Assembly (NCBI GenBank): GCA_963819635.1
Contig: CAWFWX010000005.1
Coordinates: forward strand, 956,904-1,020,903
Reading direction: 5' to 3'
Length of the DNA: 64,000 nt
From: JACVRW01 sp963819635
GTDB lineage: Bacteria; Actinomycetota; Thermoleophilia; Solirubrobacterales; Thermoleophilaceae
The notes beneath the pieces were generated by a model. It was not told the DNA's origin, made no database searches, and worked only from the letters and a program-made list of their open reading frames with translations. Positions 26,484 to 35,130 of this stretch are shown here, one piece after another. The translations under genes were made by a program, and so were the position numbers. Within the stretch, counting starts at the first letter, position 1; the number at the start of each line of letters is the position of its first letter.

Positions 26484-27917
26484 CTAGCTCACCACCTCGT
26501 CTCTCGCTCTCTCAAGCACAATCGTCGCACTCACCGGAGTCCCATCTGGTTCCACCAGCTGCTCTTCGGTGACGGCGAACTCCGGCAGGTACAGGTTCGG
26601 CTCGTACTCCGCCACGTCGAGGCCCATGAGCTCGACCTCCAGCGGCACGCGCAGGATGTTGAGCTTCTTCATCACCCAGGACATGGCGTAGCCCGTGAGG
26701 AAGCCGAGCGGCAGGAAGGTCGCCATGCCGATCAGCTGACCGCCGATCGAGCTGTCCACGTTGTTCACGCCGGTCGGATAGCCGGCGGCGAACACGCCCA
26801 CCCACAGCATCCCGAGGAAGCCCGCGAAGCCGTGCACGGCAACCGCGCCCACGGCGTCGTCCACTCGCATGCTCTTCTCGATCCAGTTCCCCGCGTAGAC
26901 GACCATCGCGGCGCTCGCCAGAGCGATCAGGTAACCCAGTGTGGGCGCGTACACGTCGGCGCCGGCGGACACGGATATCACGCCGGCGAGACCGCCGGAC
27001 ACCGTCCAGAACGGGTCGCCGCGCGAAGCGAAGTAGCCGCCGGTGAAGCCGCCCGCGAAGCCCATGGTGATGATCATCGCGATGGTGCCGAGCGTGGTCG
27101 GGCTGAGGTAGATGTTGGCCCAGCCCGGGAAGGCCGTGGACGAGATCACCAGGCACGCCGCGTAGAACGCGTAGAAGCCGGTGAAGATCAGCATCAGCCC
27201 GAGCAGGGTCATGTGCAGGTTGTGCGGCCTGAACTGTCTCGCCAGGCCCTCCCGCGTGTACTTCCCTATTCGCGGACCGAGGTTGAAGAGCACACCGAGC
27301 GTGAACGCTCCCGCGACGCCGTGCACCACGCCGGACGCGATCGAGTCATGGAAGCCGAAGCGAAGGGTTAGCCAGCCGCCGGCGCTCCAGCCCCAGGCCG
27401 CGTCCAGGATCCAGACGACCGAGCCGAGCATGCACGCGAGGATGAGATACGCCGACAGCCGCGCGCGCTCGATGATCGCGCCGGACATGATCGACGCGGT
27501 GGTCCACGAGAAGAGCAGGAAGGCCAGGAAGAAGACGAGGTTGATGTTGTTCGTCAGGTTCGGGCCGAAGGCGTCGGACCACGGGATGCCGCCCTGGCAG
27601 GCGGCCGCGGTGAAGTCGGTCGAGTTCGGGCCGATCGGCAGGCCGGGCTGGTTGCAGTTGTAGATCCACCAGCCGAAGTAGTAGAAGGTCGGCGTCACGA
27701 CCGCGATCGTGAGGATGTTCTTCATCGCCGTCGCGAGCGCGTTCTTCTTCCGCGCGATGCCGGTCTCGTACGACATGAACCCGGCGTGGATCAGCCACAT
27801 CAGGACGACGGTGAAGAAGTAGTACTGCTCGCCGATGATGAGGCTGTCCTGAAGCTGGCCGGCAGCGCTGCCCGCCTCCTCGAGGCTCTTCACCTGCGCC
27901 AGCAACGATCCGATCAT
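26484..27917 (-). CDS. amt: Ammonium/methylammonium transporter
   Basis: 477 residues, 11 membrane segments expected. Amt family marks include GEQYYFFTVVLMWLIHAGFM, WTTASIMSGAIIERARLSAY, DSIASGVVHGVAGAFTLGV (first pore histidine) and VAVHGFAGFLGMLWVGV (second pore histidine of the twin-His pair). A C-terminal cytoplasmic tail of about 60 residues is present. ATG 27917 is chosen over the upstream open frame because homology starts there. No glnK is adjacent; three small membrane genes follow. Amt proteins also carry methylammonium, relevant to the methylamine cluster at 33.6-45 kb. Confidence 0.93.
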   Translation of the reverse strand: MIGSLLAQVKSLEEAGSAAGQLQDSLIIGEQYYFFTVVLMWLIHAGFMSYETGIARKKNALATAMKNILTIAVVTPTFYYFGWWIYNCNQPGLPIGPNSTDFTAAACQGGIPWSDAFGPNLTNNINLVFFLAFLLFSWTTASIMSGAIIERARLSAYLILACMLGSVVWILDAAWGWSAGGWLTLRFGFHDSIASGVVHGVAGAFTLGVLFNLGPRIGKYTREGLARQFRPHNLHMTLLGLMLIFTGFYAFYAACLVISSTAFPGWANIYLSPTTLGTIAMIITMGFAGGFTGGYFASRGDPFWTVSGGLAGVISVSAGADVYAPTLGYLIALASAAMVVYAGNWIEKSMRVDDAVGAVAVHGFAGFLGMLWVGVFAAGYPTGVNNVDSSIGGQLIGMATFLPLGFLTGYAMSWVMKKLNILRVPLEVELMGLDVAEYEPNLYLPEFAVTEEQLVEPDGTPVSATIVLERARDEVVS

Positions 27918-27943
27918 GCTGCCTCCATGGGCCGGTGGCCTAG

Positions 27944-27977
27944 TACTCCGCTGGCGACCGTACTCTCGCCTGGCGAG
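27944..27977. promoter_or_regulatory. Paired repeat in the amt / PucR-regulator divergent promoter region
   Basis: Two direct copies of a TACTC...CTGGCGA motif (27,944-27,957 and 27,961-27,976), the second also a near-perfect palindrome CTCGCCTGGCGAG. They lie 27 bases from the amt start and about 115 from the regulator start. Position and symmetry suggest an operator, possibly for the divergent regulator itself; no known consensus was matched. Confidence 0.35.
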
Positions 27978-28090
27978 TTCTCGCAACGTATGATGGACAC
28001 ACCGTTCGGACGGAACGAGTGTCAGAACGGCACATATGGTGAGCGGCTGGCCGCGGCTACCATTGCCGCTCTGAGGCAAGGAGGGCTCGC

Positions 28091-29842
28091 TTGACGGTCT
28101 CCCCGGTCGCTGGTGGCGGCGACGCTCTGGCCCGCGTCCAGCGCGAGAACGACACGCTCTACGCGGTCATCAAGACGGTCTCGTCGTCGCTCGACCTCGA
28201 CCGCGTCCTGGGCGGCATCGTGGAGATCGCGAGCGACGCCACGGACTGCCACGCCGCGTTCATCTACTTCGTGGAGCGCGATCAGCTCGTGCTGCGAGCC
28301 GCCTCGCCGACCTATTCGCATCTCGTCGGCACGCTCGCCTGGAGCATCGACGAGGGGCTGACCGGGTGGGTCGCCCGCACCAAGACGCCCGAGTTCATCC
28401 GCGAGAACGCGCTCGAGGATCCGCGCATGAAGTACGTGCCGGAGCTCGAGGAGGAGCGCTTCCAGTCGATGGTCGCGGTCCCGGTGCTGGCCAGGGACGG
28501 GAACGTGCTGGGTGTGGTCGTTCTCCATACTCAGGCGCCGCGCGAGTTCGACGCCGGAGTCCTCAACTTCCTCGTGCACACGGCGTCGCTCGTGGCCGGC
28601 GCGATCGAGAACGCGAAGCTCTACGAGGGCACGCGCCGGCGCGTCGACGCGCTCACCACGCTCACGCAGCTGAGCCAGGCGCTGGCGGCGGTCACTCTGC
28701 GCGAGGACCTCTACGACGCCGTCACGCGCGGCGCACGCCAGCTGCTCGGCGCCGGGGCGTGCCAGATCTGGCGGATCGATCCGGACGCCGACGAGCTGAA
28801 CCTCGCCGGGTCCGACCCGGCGGACGGCGCCGACCGTCCCGGCCGCGCCGCGCAGCTCATGGCGCTGATGCGCGGCGGTCGCAGCGGTGCGGTCGAGGAC
28901 GACCTCCTCATCGCTCCGCTCGCGGCGGGCGACGAGCAGCTGGGGCTGCTCTGCTGCATTGCGAACGGGCGCACGTTCGACGACGAGGACGCGGAGCTCC
29001 TGCGGGCGGTGGCGCACCAGACGGCGGTCGGCCTGAAGAAGGCCGAGCTGATCGAGCGGCTGACCGCCGAGAACATCGTCAAGGACATGTTCGAGGCGCT
29101 CGCCGCCGGCTCGGCCGACGCCGCCGAGGCCAAGGCCGCGGAGGCGCGCTGCGACCTCACGCGCCCGCACGTCTTCATCCACGCGGTCCGGGCGCCGGCC
29201 GCCGACGAGAACGCCGCGGCGTGGCCCGAGGTGGCCGCGCGCTTCGAGGGACGGCTGCGGCGCCTCTACCCGCGAGCCTTCTTCGACTCCCGGCACGACT
29301 GCGTGCGCGCGATCGCCCCGCTTCCGACCGCGTCCGCTTCCGCGCTGGAGCGACTGCGCCAGGCCTGTGAGGAGCTGGCCCGCGCCGAGGGCGTCGTCGT
29401 GGGGGTCAGCGATGTGGACCGCGGCGCGGCGAGCGCGCGCCGGCGGATGCGCGAGGCCGCCGATGCCGCCCGCATCGGGCGGTCGCTGGTGACCGAGGGC
29501 GGCGCGGTTTCATACGAGGGGCTCGGCGCCTACAAGTACCTCGTCCACCTCGAGCTCGACGACGCGCCCCACGACCGCTACCGGCAGTCGGTCGAGGAGC
29601 TGATCGAGTACGACCGCCGCCGGGGCGCCCGCCTGGTCGAGACGCTGGAGCGCTTTCTGGCCGACCGCGGCAGCGTGGCCGCGAGCGCGCGGGCGCTCTA
29701 CATCCACCCGAACACGGTGCGTCAGCGGCTCGAGCGGATCGAGCGGGTGACGGGGCTCGACCTCGGCAAGGAGGACCTGCTCTCGCTCGAGCTTGCGCTC
29801 AAGCTTGCCCGCCTCCACGCCGTCCGCGGGGAGCGGGAGTAG
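28091..29842 (+). CDS. GAF-domain transcriptional regulator with PucR/CdaR-type C-terminal HTH
   Basis: 583 residues from TTG 28091. A first GAF domain (about residues 20-175, RDGNVLGVVVLHTQ), a second GAF domain (about 190-320), a linker resembling the CdaR middle domain, and a C-terminal PucR-type helix-turn-helix (FLADRGSVAASARALYIHPN then TVRQRLERIERVTGL). PucR/CdaR proteins regulate purine, sugar-acid and nitrogen use. It is divergent from amt, so amt is its most likely target. The 3' end overlaps the convergent small membrane gene by 44 bases. Confidence 0.85.
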   Translation: MTVSPVAGGGDALARVQRENDTLYAVIKTVSSSLDLDRVLGGIVEIASDATDCHAAFIYFVERDQLVLRAASPTYSHLVGTLAWSIDEGLTGWVARTKTPEFIRENALEDPRMKYVPELEEERFQSMVAVPVLARDGNVLGVVVLHTQAPREFDAGVLNFLVHTASLVAGAIENAKLYEGTRRRVDALTTLTQLSQALAAVTLREDLYDAVTRGARQLLGAGACQIWRIDPDADELNLAGSDPADGADRPGRAAQLMALMRGGRSGAVEDDLLIAPLAAGDEQLGLLCCIANGRTFDDEDAELLRAVAHQTAVGLKKAELIERLTAENIVKDMFEALAAGSADAAEAKAAEARCDLTRPHVFIHAVRAPAADENAAAWPEVAARFEGRLRRLYPRAFFDSRHDCVRAIAPLPTASASALERLRQACEELARAEGVVVGVSDVDRGAASARRRMREAADAARIGRSLVTEGGAVSYEGLGAYKYLVHLELDDAPHDRYRQSVEELIEYDRRRGARLVETLERFLADRGSVAASARALYIHPNTVRQRLERIERVTGLDLGKEDLLSLELALKLARLHAVRGERE

Positions 29843-30077
29843 AGGTGTGCTCCTCCTGCGCGCGGCGGTGTCTCCGCACCGCGAGCCAGCCACGGAAGAC
29901 CAGGTAGCCCGGCACGTGGAAGAGCAGCACGAGCAGGAACCACCAGACCTTATGCGTGAACTCGAGCCCGGGCTCGTCCTTGATGTCGTACCAGGTGAGG
30001 TAGAGCGCGCCGGCGAGCGTCAGGAGCAGAACCGCAGGGACGCTCTGGAAGAGGACGAAGAACAGCACGGCGGCCAC
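29799..30077 (-). CDS. Small membrane protein
   Basis: 92 residues with two hydrophobic segments (about residues 3-26 and 45-62), the sequence YLTWYDIKDEPGLEFTHKVW between them, and a basic C-terminal tail. Its tail coding overlaps the end of the convergent PucR-type gene by 44 bases, so the last residues may be wrong. Function unknown. Confidence 0.5.
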   Translation of the reverse strand: MAAVLFFVLFQSVPAVLLLTLAGALYLTWYDIKDEPGLEFTHKVWWFLLVLLFHVPGYLVFRGWLAVRRHRRAQEEHTSTPAPRGRRGGGQA

Positions 30078-30097
30078 CCTACAGCCGGAGTCCCCGA

Positions 30098-30742
30098 GTG
30101 ACCATCAGGGCCAAGCTCTACGTCGCGATCCTGCTCACGGTCATCGGACCGGTGATCACGATCGCCGTCGCGCTGCACGGGATGGGGCGGCTGGGCGACC
30201 GCTTCGACGAGGTGCAGGACCGCGCCGACCACCAAGCGCTGGCGCTCGACCTGAAGTTCGGCGTGACGGACGTGAACGGCTGGCAAACGGCCTACGGCTA
30301 CGACGACGGCGCGTCGCGCCCGCGCTTCGAGGCATCGGTGCGCCGTTTCAGGACCGACCTCGGCGCGGCGCGGAATGAGCTCACGGACGCGCGCGAGACA
30401 CGGCTCCTCAACGAGATCCGCTCTCGCTTCGGGCAATTCATCGCTCTCGACGGCGTGGCCTACGCCGCACTGCGCCGCGGAGACGATGCGCGCGTGAAGG
30501 AGATCTTCCTCGGTCCCGAACTCCGCCTCTTCGGGGCGATGGCGACACGGGCCGAGCAGCTCGCGCGCTACGAGGCGCGCGGCGCGACCGCGACGGAGCA
30601 GGCGTTCGACGACGCGCGTGAGGAATCGCGCCGTGCGCTGATCGCGGTCGGGCTGGGCGCGGGGCTCGTAATCGTGCTGCTGCTCGTCACCGCGGCGGAC
30701 ATCGCGCGGCTCGCGATCGAGGGCCACCGCGTGCGCGAATGA
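30098..30742 (+). CDS. Receptor-like membrane protein without an output domain
   Basis: 214 residues: an N-terminal membrane segment (about 8-28), an extracellular helical domain of about 150 residues resembling the four-helix-bundle sensor part of chemoreceptors (TDVNGWQTAYGYDDG, RFGQFIALDGVAYAAL), and a second membrane segment (RRALIAVGLGAGLVIVLLLV). There is no HAMP, kinase or methyl-accepting domain after it; the protein ends about 20 residues later. Its stop overlaps the ATG of the antiporter gene, so the two are translationally coupled, suggesting a sensory or accessory role there. Confidence 0.65.
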   Translation: MTIRAKLYVAILLTVIGPVITIAVALHGMGRLGDRFDEVQDRADHQALALDLKFGVTDVNGWQTAYGYDDGASRPRFEASVRRFRTDLGAARNELTDARETRLLNEIRSRFGQFIALDGVAYAALRRGDDARVKEIFLGPELRLFGAMATRAEQLARYEARGATATEQAFDDAREESRRALIAVGLGAGLVIVLLLVTAADIARLAIEGHRVRE

Positions 30743-31986
30743 CCGACGACCTCTTCCTGACGCTGAGCCTGCTCCTGATGGGCGCGCTCCTGGCTCGCTT
30801 CGTGGCGTCGCTGATCGGGATTCCGGAGATCCTGCTCTTGGTCGCGATCGGCGCGCTGTTCGGGCCCTCGGTGCTCGACGTGGTGGACGTGCCGTTCGAG
30901 TCGCTTGGGGCGCAGCTGATCTTCACGCTGGGCGTCTCAATGATCCTCTTCTACGGCGGAATGTGCCTGTCCCTGCCGGTGCTCCGCCGCGTGTGGGTGA
31001 CGCTCGGGCTGCTCGCCGTGCCGGGCATGCTCATCACCGCGGGCGTCGTGGGGGTCGCGGCGCACTTCGCGTTCGACCTGCCGTGGGACCTGGCGCTCCT
31101 GGTGGGCGCGGTGCTCGCCCCGACGGACCCCGCGATCCTGATCCCCCTGTTCGTGCGCTCGCCCCTGAAGCCGAAGATCTCCCAGACGGTGATCGCCGAG
31201 TCGGCGTTCAACGACCCGACCGGAGCTGCGTTGGCGCTGACCCTCGCTGGAGTGGTCCTCACCGGCGACAACTCGGTCACGGGGCCCGCCGGCGAGTTCC
31301 TCGTGGACCTCGGCATCAGCACGGTGATCGGGATCGTGGCAGGCGTGGTGCTGGCCGCCGCGATCTCGAGCGACCGTTCGGGGATCTGGCGCGAGAGCTC
31401 CGCGATCGCGGTCCTGACAGTGGTCACTATCAGCTTCTTCTCGCTCGACACCGCCGGCGGCAGCGGCTATCTGGGCGCGTTCCTCGCGGGGCTGATCGTC
31501 GGCAACATGGAACACCTGGGGCTGGGCGAGGCCGATCAGCCGCACATTCAGGACGTGCGCCAGTTCGCCTTCAACCTCGCCGACATCGTGACGCTGATCG
31601 TGTTCATGGTGCTCGGGGCGAACATCCCGTTCGCCGAGCTCGGCGACAACCTGCTGCCGGCTCTCGCGGTGCTCGCGACGCTGATGCTGATCGCGCGGCC
31701 GATCACCGTGTTCGCCTGCGCCATGCCGGACCGCGCCGCGCGCTGGACCCGCAACGAGCTGGCGTTCCTGTGCTGGACGCGCGAGACCGGAGTGGTGCCC
31801 GCGGCGCTGGTAGGGGTGCTGGCGGGCCTCGGCGTGCCGGAGGGCGACGTGTTCGCCTCGGTGGTGGCGCTGGCGATCGTGCTGACCCTGCTGCTGCAGG
31901 CGCTGCCGGCCCGCTGGCTGGCCGGCCGCCTGGGCCTGCTCGAGCCGGAAACGCGCCCGGTGGCTGTGAAGCGGGAAGCGGCCTAG
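30739..31986 (+). CDS. Cation:proton antiporter (CPA family)
   Basis: 415 residues with about 12 membrane segments. Family marks: the broken-helix region LVGAVLAPTDPAIL (Asp, about residue 130), ESAFNDPTGAALALTLAG (Asn-Asp ion-binding pair, about residue 158) and GSGYLGAFLAGLIVGN. These match CPA1/NhaP-type Na+/H+ antiporters. No long C-terminal TrkA domain is present. ATG 30739 overlaps the stop of the receptor-like gene; the 3' end overlaps that of the convergent gene. Confidence 0.88.
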   Translation: MTDDLFLTLSLLLMGALLARFVASLIGIPEILLLVAIGALFGPSVLDVVDVPFESLGAQLIFTLGVSMILFYGGMCLSLPVLRRVWVTLGLLAVPGMLITAGVVGVAAHFAFDLPWDLALLVGAVLAPTDPAILIPLFVRSPLKPKISQTVIAESAFNDPTGAALALTLAGVVLTGDNSVTGPAGEFLVDLGISTVIGIVAGVVLAAAISSDRSGIWRESSAIAVLTVVTISFFSLDTAGGSGYLGAFLAGLIVGNMEHLGLGEADQPHIQDVRQFAFNLADIVTLIVFMVLGANIPFAELGDNLLPALAVLATLMLIARPITVFACAMPDRAARWTRNELAFLCWTRETGVVPAALVGVLAGLGVPEGDVFASVVALAIVLTLLLQALPARWLAGRLGLLEPETRPVAVKREAA

Positions 31987-32576
31987 AGGATCACGCGGTC
32001 GTCGCGGTGGGCGGCGAACCATTCGGCCTGGCGCTCCATGCGCTCGCGCGCCGAAGCGCTTCGCGGCAGGCCGTACACGGTGCCCGGGAAGTCGAGCGCC
32101 TCCTGGATCCGCCAGATCTCGTCGTGGTCCCAGGGAGCGACGATGCGGGCGGGGTTGCCAAGCGCGACCCAGCCGATCGGGACGAGCGCCTCGTCGGCGA
32201 GCACGGTGTTCACGTGCACCACGCCGTTGACGCGGACCTCGGCGTTGCGGCCCAGGCGCGAGCCCGGGAAGAGCGAGCTGCCGGTCGCGAGGAAGCACCC
32301 GTCGCCGACAGTGCTTCCGTTCACGTGCGCGTGCGGGCCGACGAGCACGTCGTCGCCGAGCTTGACCGGATGCGCCTCGCGTGCGCGCACGAGCGCGTTC
32401 TCCATGATCACGCAGCGGGCGCCCACCTCGACCTGGCCGTCCTCGGCGGTCAGGACCGCGCCGAACAGGACGCGCGAGTCGGGGCCGACGCGCACGTCGC
32501 CGCACAGCACGGCGTTCGGCGCGACATAGGCGCTCGGGTCGATCGACGGTTGTTTGCCTCGATGCTCTAAGTGCAC
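31983..32576 (-). CDS. Gamma carbonic anhydrase-like hexapeptide-repeat protein
   Basis: 197 residues from GTG 32576. Left-handed beta-helix repeats: SIDPSAYVAPNAVLCGDVRV, VEVGARCVIMENALVR, VKLGDDVLVGPHAHVNG and ATGSSLFPGSRLGRNAEVRV. Gamma carbonic anhydrases and PaaY-like proteins have three zinc histidines; candidates here are in AHPVKL and GPHAHVNG, but the usual GHxAxxHG reads GPHAHVNG, so zinc binding is not certain. The C-terminus is helical. Acyl- or other transferase relatives of this fold are possible. Confidence 0.7.
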   Translation of the reverse strand: MHLEHRGKQPSIDPSAYVAPNAVLCGDVRVGPDSRVLFGAVLTAEDGQVEVGARCVIMENALVRAREAHPVKLGDDVLVGPHAHVNGSTVGDGCFLATGSSLFPGSRLGRNAEVRVNGVVHVNTVLADEALVPIGWVALGNPARIVAPWDHDEIWRIQEALDFPGTVYGLPRSASARERMERQAEWFAAHRDDRVIL

Positions 32577-32598
32577 GCAACCACCTACGCTGCGCAAT

Positions 32599-33108
32599 AT
32601 GTCATTGCCCGTCCTCCAGGGCGAGCGGGTCACGCTGCGGCCGATCACCGAGGCGGACCTCGACGCCCTCGTCGCGATCATCCAGAGCCCCGGCGTCCGC
32701 GAGTGGTGGTGGGAGTCCGGCGATGCCGAGCGCCTGCGCGAGACCCTGCCGAACGACGGCAACGCGTTCGTCATCGAGGCCGACGGCGAGGTCGCCGGCT
32801 GGCTCGGCTTCGACGAGGAGCTCGACCCCGGCTACCGGCACGCGAGCGTCGACCTCAGCCTCGACCCGCGCTTCCACGCGCAGGGTCTCGGACCGGATGC
32901 GATCCGGACCGTGATCCGCTGGCTGGCCGCGGAGCGCAACCACCTGCGCTTCACGATCGACCCGTCGGCGGCGAACGAGCGGGCGATCAGCGCGTACGAG
33001 AAGGTCGGCTTCAAGCCGGTCGGCGTGATGCGCCGGTACGAGATGAGCCCGGACGGAAGCTTCCACGACGGGCTCCTGATGGACCTGCTGATCGAGGAGC
33101 TGCGGTGA
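32599..33108 (+). CDS. GNAT-family N-acetyltransferase
   Basis: 169 residues. Starts SLPVLQGERVTLRPITEADL, typical for RimJ/RimL and aminoglycoside 6'-acetyltransferase-type GNATs; the acetyl-CoA motif A is in VDLSLDPRFHAQGLGPDAIR and motif B in FTIDPSAANERAISAYEKVG. The WWWE segment near residue 35 is shared with some aminoglycoside-modifying relatives, but substrate cannot be assigned. The stop overlaps the start of the next gene (GTGA). Confidence 0.85.
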   Translation: MSLPVLQGERVTLRPITEADLDALVAIIQSPGVREWWWESGDAERLRETLPNDGNAFVIEADGEVAGWLGFDEELDPGYRHASVDLSLDPRFHAQGLGPDAIRTVIRWLAAERNHLRFTIDPSAANERAISAYEKVGFKPVGVMRRYEMSPDGSFHDGLLMDLLIEELR

Positions 33109-33611
33109 GCGAGCCCCGCATCGAGCTGCGCGAGGCGCAGCCCTATCTCGGCATCCACGCTCCGTCGATCGAGGGCATCCGCCAGTTCGCCGACTCCGCG
33201 TTCCCCGAGCTGTTCGGCTGGCTGGGCGAGCACGGCGTCGCGCCCGCTGGCCCGCCCTTCATCCGCTACTACGAGGTCGACCACGCGGGCGAGCCGCTCG
33301 ACGTGGAGGTGGGCGTGCCGGTGGACGGCCAGGTCGAGGGCGACGCCCGCGTGCGGCGCGATGCCCTGCCCGCCGGGAGCTACCTGACGGCGCTCCACGT
33401 CGGTCCCTACACGAGCGACTCGCTGCCCGACCTGGCGGACACGCGCGCGGAGATCTTTGCGTGGGCCGAGGACCACGGGGTCGAGTTCAGCCAGGGCAGC
33501 GAGCACGGACAGACCTTCCCGTGCGCGTTCGAGCAGTACCGGATCGGCCCGGTCGACGACCCGGACTTCACGAACTGGGAGACCGAGTTCGCGTACCTGG
33601 TGCTGAGCTAG
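33105..33611 (+). CDS. GyrI-like effector-binding-domain protein
   Basis: 168 residues from GTG 33105, coupled to the GNAT gene. The SRPBCC-like GyrI/effector-binding plan is visible: PPFIRYYEVDHAGEPLDVEV in the first half, then PAGSYLTALHVGPYTSDSLP and FEQYRIGPVDDPD. Such stand-alone domains bind small hydrophobic or cationic ligands, and some hydrolyse xenobiotics. Its partner acetyltransferase suggests a resistance or detoxification unit, by inference. Confidence 0.75.
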   Translation: MSEPRIELREAQPYLGIHAPSIEGIRQFADSAFPELFGWLGEHGVAPAGPPFIRYYEVDHAGEPLDVEVGVPVDGQVEGDARVRRDALPAGSYLTALHVGPYTSDSLPDLADTRAEIFAWAEDHGVEFSQGSEHGQTFPCAFEQYRIGPVDDPDFTNWETEFAYLVLS

Positions 33612-34993
33612 AACAGCTGCAGGTAGCGCTTGATCTCCCACGGAGTGACCTCGTTGTGCCACTCCGCGAACTCGTCCTGCTTCGTCTTGACGTAGTAGTC
33701 GATGTAGTCGCCGTCCCTGGTCTTGCCGAGCGCCGCGCGGAGCACGTCGTCCTGCTCGAGCTCGCGCGTCGCGTCCAGCAGGTTCGCCGGTAGGAGCTCC
33801 ACGCCGAGCTTCTCGCGGTCCGCGTCGGCCAGCTCGTGGAGGTTCAGCTCCGTGGTCGCATCGCCGGGGTCCAGCTCGTTCTCGATCCCATCCAGGCCGG
33901 CGGCGAGCACGGCGGTCGCGGCGAGGTAGGGGTTGCACGAGCCGTCGACCGTCCGGTCCTCGATCCGGCCGGCCGCGGGGATGCGCAGCATCTGCGTCCG
34001 GTTGTTGAAGCCGTAGCTCACGAACACGGGCGCCCAGCTCGAGCCGCTGCGCGTGCCGGTCTTGAGCCGCTTGTACGACGAGACCGTCGGCGCGGTCAGG
34101 GCGATGTACGCCTTCGCGTGCTTCTTCAGCCCGCCGATGAAGTTGTACGCGGTCTTGCTGAGGCCCATGCCGCGCGGGTCGTCGGACGGGTCGTCGACCT
34201 CGAACGCGTTCTCACCGTCCTTCCAGAGGCTCATGTGGAAGTGGCAGCCGTTCCCGGTGAGGTGGCCGAACGGCTTCGGCATGAACGTCGCGACCATGCC
34301 GCGCTCCTGCGCGAGCGACTCGACCATGTAGCGGAAGAAGATGGACCTGTCCGCGGTCGTGAGCGCGTCGGCATAGTCGAAGTTCTGCTCGAACTGGCCG
34401 TTCGCGTCCTCGTGGTCGTTGGCGTAGTTGTTCCAGCCGTAGTCGGTCACGTAGCGCGATATCTGCGACATGAAGTCGAGATTGCGCGTGAGGCCGCGCA
34501 TGTCGTAGCAGGGCTGGTCGAGGCGGTCGAGCGGGTCGGCGAGCTCGATCGTGCCGTCGTCTCGCTCGCGCACGAGGAAGTACTCGAGCTCGGCGCCGAC
34601 CATGAACTCGTAGCCCAGGTCGCGGGCGCGGTCGAGCTGCCGGCGCAGGATGGTGCGCGGGCAGAACGGCCACTCCTCGCCCTCGACGTGCACGTCGCAG
34701 GCGAGCCGCGCCACGCCCGGCTTCCACCACAGCGGCGTGAAGCTGCGTGGGTCGGGCATCGCGGCGAGGTCAGGGTCGTGGGGGAACTGGCCGATCGCTC
34801 CCGCGGCGAAGCCGGCGAACCCCGCGCCGTCCTCCATCAGGCCGTCGAAATGGCGGGCGGGGACGAGCTTCGCGTTCGGCTTGCCGTGCATGTCCACGAA
34901 CTGGGCGAACAGGAACTCGATGTCGTGGTCTGCGATGTAACGCTCGACGTCCTCGCGCGAGGTCGGAGCGGTGAAGGGCTCGGTCACGCTCAT
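33608..34993 (-). CDS. gmaS: Glutamine synthetase-family ligase, probable gamma-glutamylmethylamide synthetase (GlnT/GmaS type)
   Basis: 461 residues. The GS fold is clear: N-terminal beta-grasp (FVDMHGKPNAKLVPARHFDG), metal-binding glutamates in GAELEYFLVRERDDG and DANGQFEQNFDYAD, the ATP/substrate region GNGCHFHMSLWKDG, the Arg-containing YKRLKTGTRSGSSWAP, and a catalytic-flap candidate (AGLDGIENELDPG). It belongs with the GlnT/GmaS branch that is linked with mgsABC genes; GmaS joins methylamine to glutamate at ATP cost. It is divergent from mgsA, 137 bases away. GmaS versus GlnT cannot be separated by eye; the neighbourhood is the argument. Start ATG 34993. Confidence 0.75.
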   Translation of the reverse strand: MSVTEPFTAPTSREDVERYIADHDIEFLFAQFVDMHGKPNAKLVPARHFDGLMEDGAGFAGFAAGAIGQFPHDPDLAAMPDPRSFTPLWWKPGVARLACDVHVEGEEWPFCPRTILRRQLDRARDLGYEFMVGAELEYFLVRERDDGTIELADPLDRLDQPCYDMRGLTRNLDFMSQISRYVTDYGWNNYANDHEDANGQFEQNFDYADALTTADRSIFFRYMVESLAQERGMVATFMPKPFGHLTGNGCHFHMSLWKDGENAFEVDDPSDDPRGMGLSKTAYNFIGGLKKHAKAYIALTAPTVSSYKRLKTGTRSGSSWAPVFVSYGFNNRTQMLRIPAAGRIEDRTVDGSCNPYLAATAVLAAGLDGIENELDPGDATTELNLHELADADREKLGVELLPANLLDATRELEQDDVLRAALGKTRDGDYIDYYVKTKQDEFAEWHNEVTPWEIKRYLQLF

Positions 34994-35130
34994 GTACCGC
35001 AAGCTATCCGCATTCGCGAAAAGGGCCAATGTGGAGATCGCACATACCGGGCGGCCGAATTGTTCATCCATTCTCCATGGGTTAGGCGATTCCCCCTACC
35101 TACACTCGGTTGCTACAGGAGGCTCGCGCA

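Noticed and set aside
33608..34993. Housekeeping glutamine synthetase glnA
   Set aside because: Location divergent from mgsABC and the GlnT/GmaS-like features fit the amine-specific branch better, although this needs a tree.
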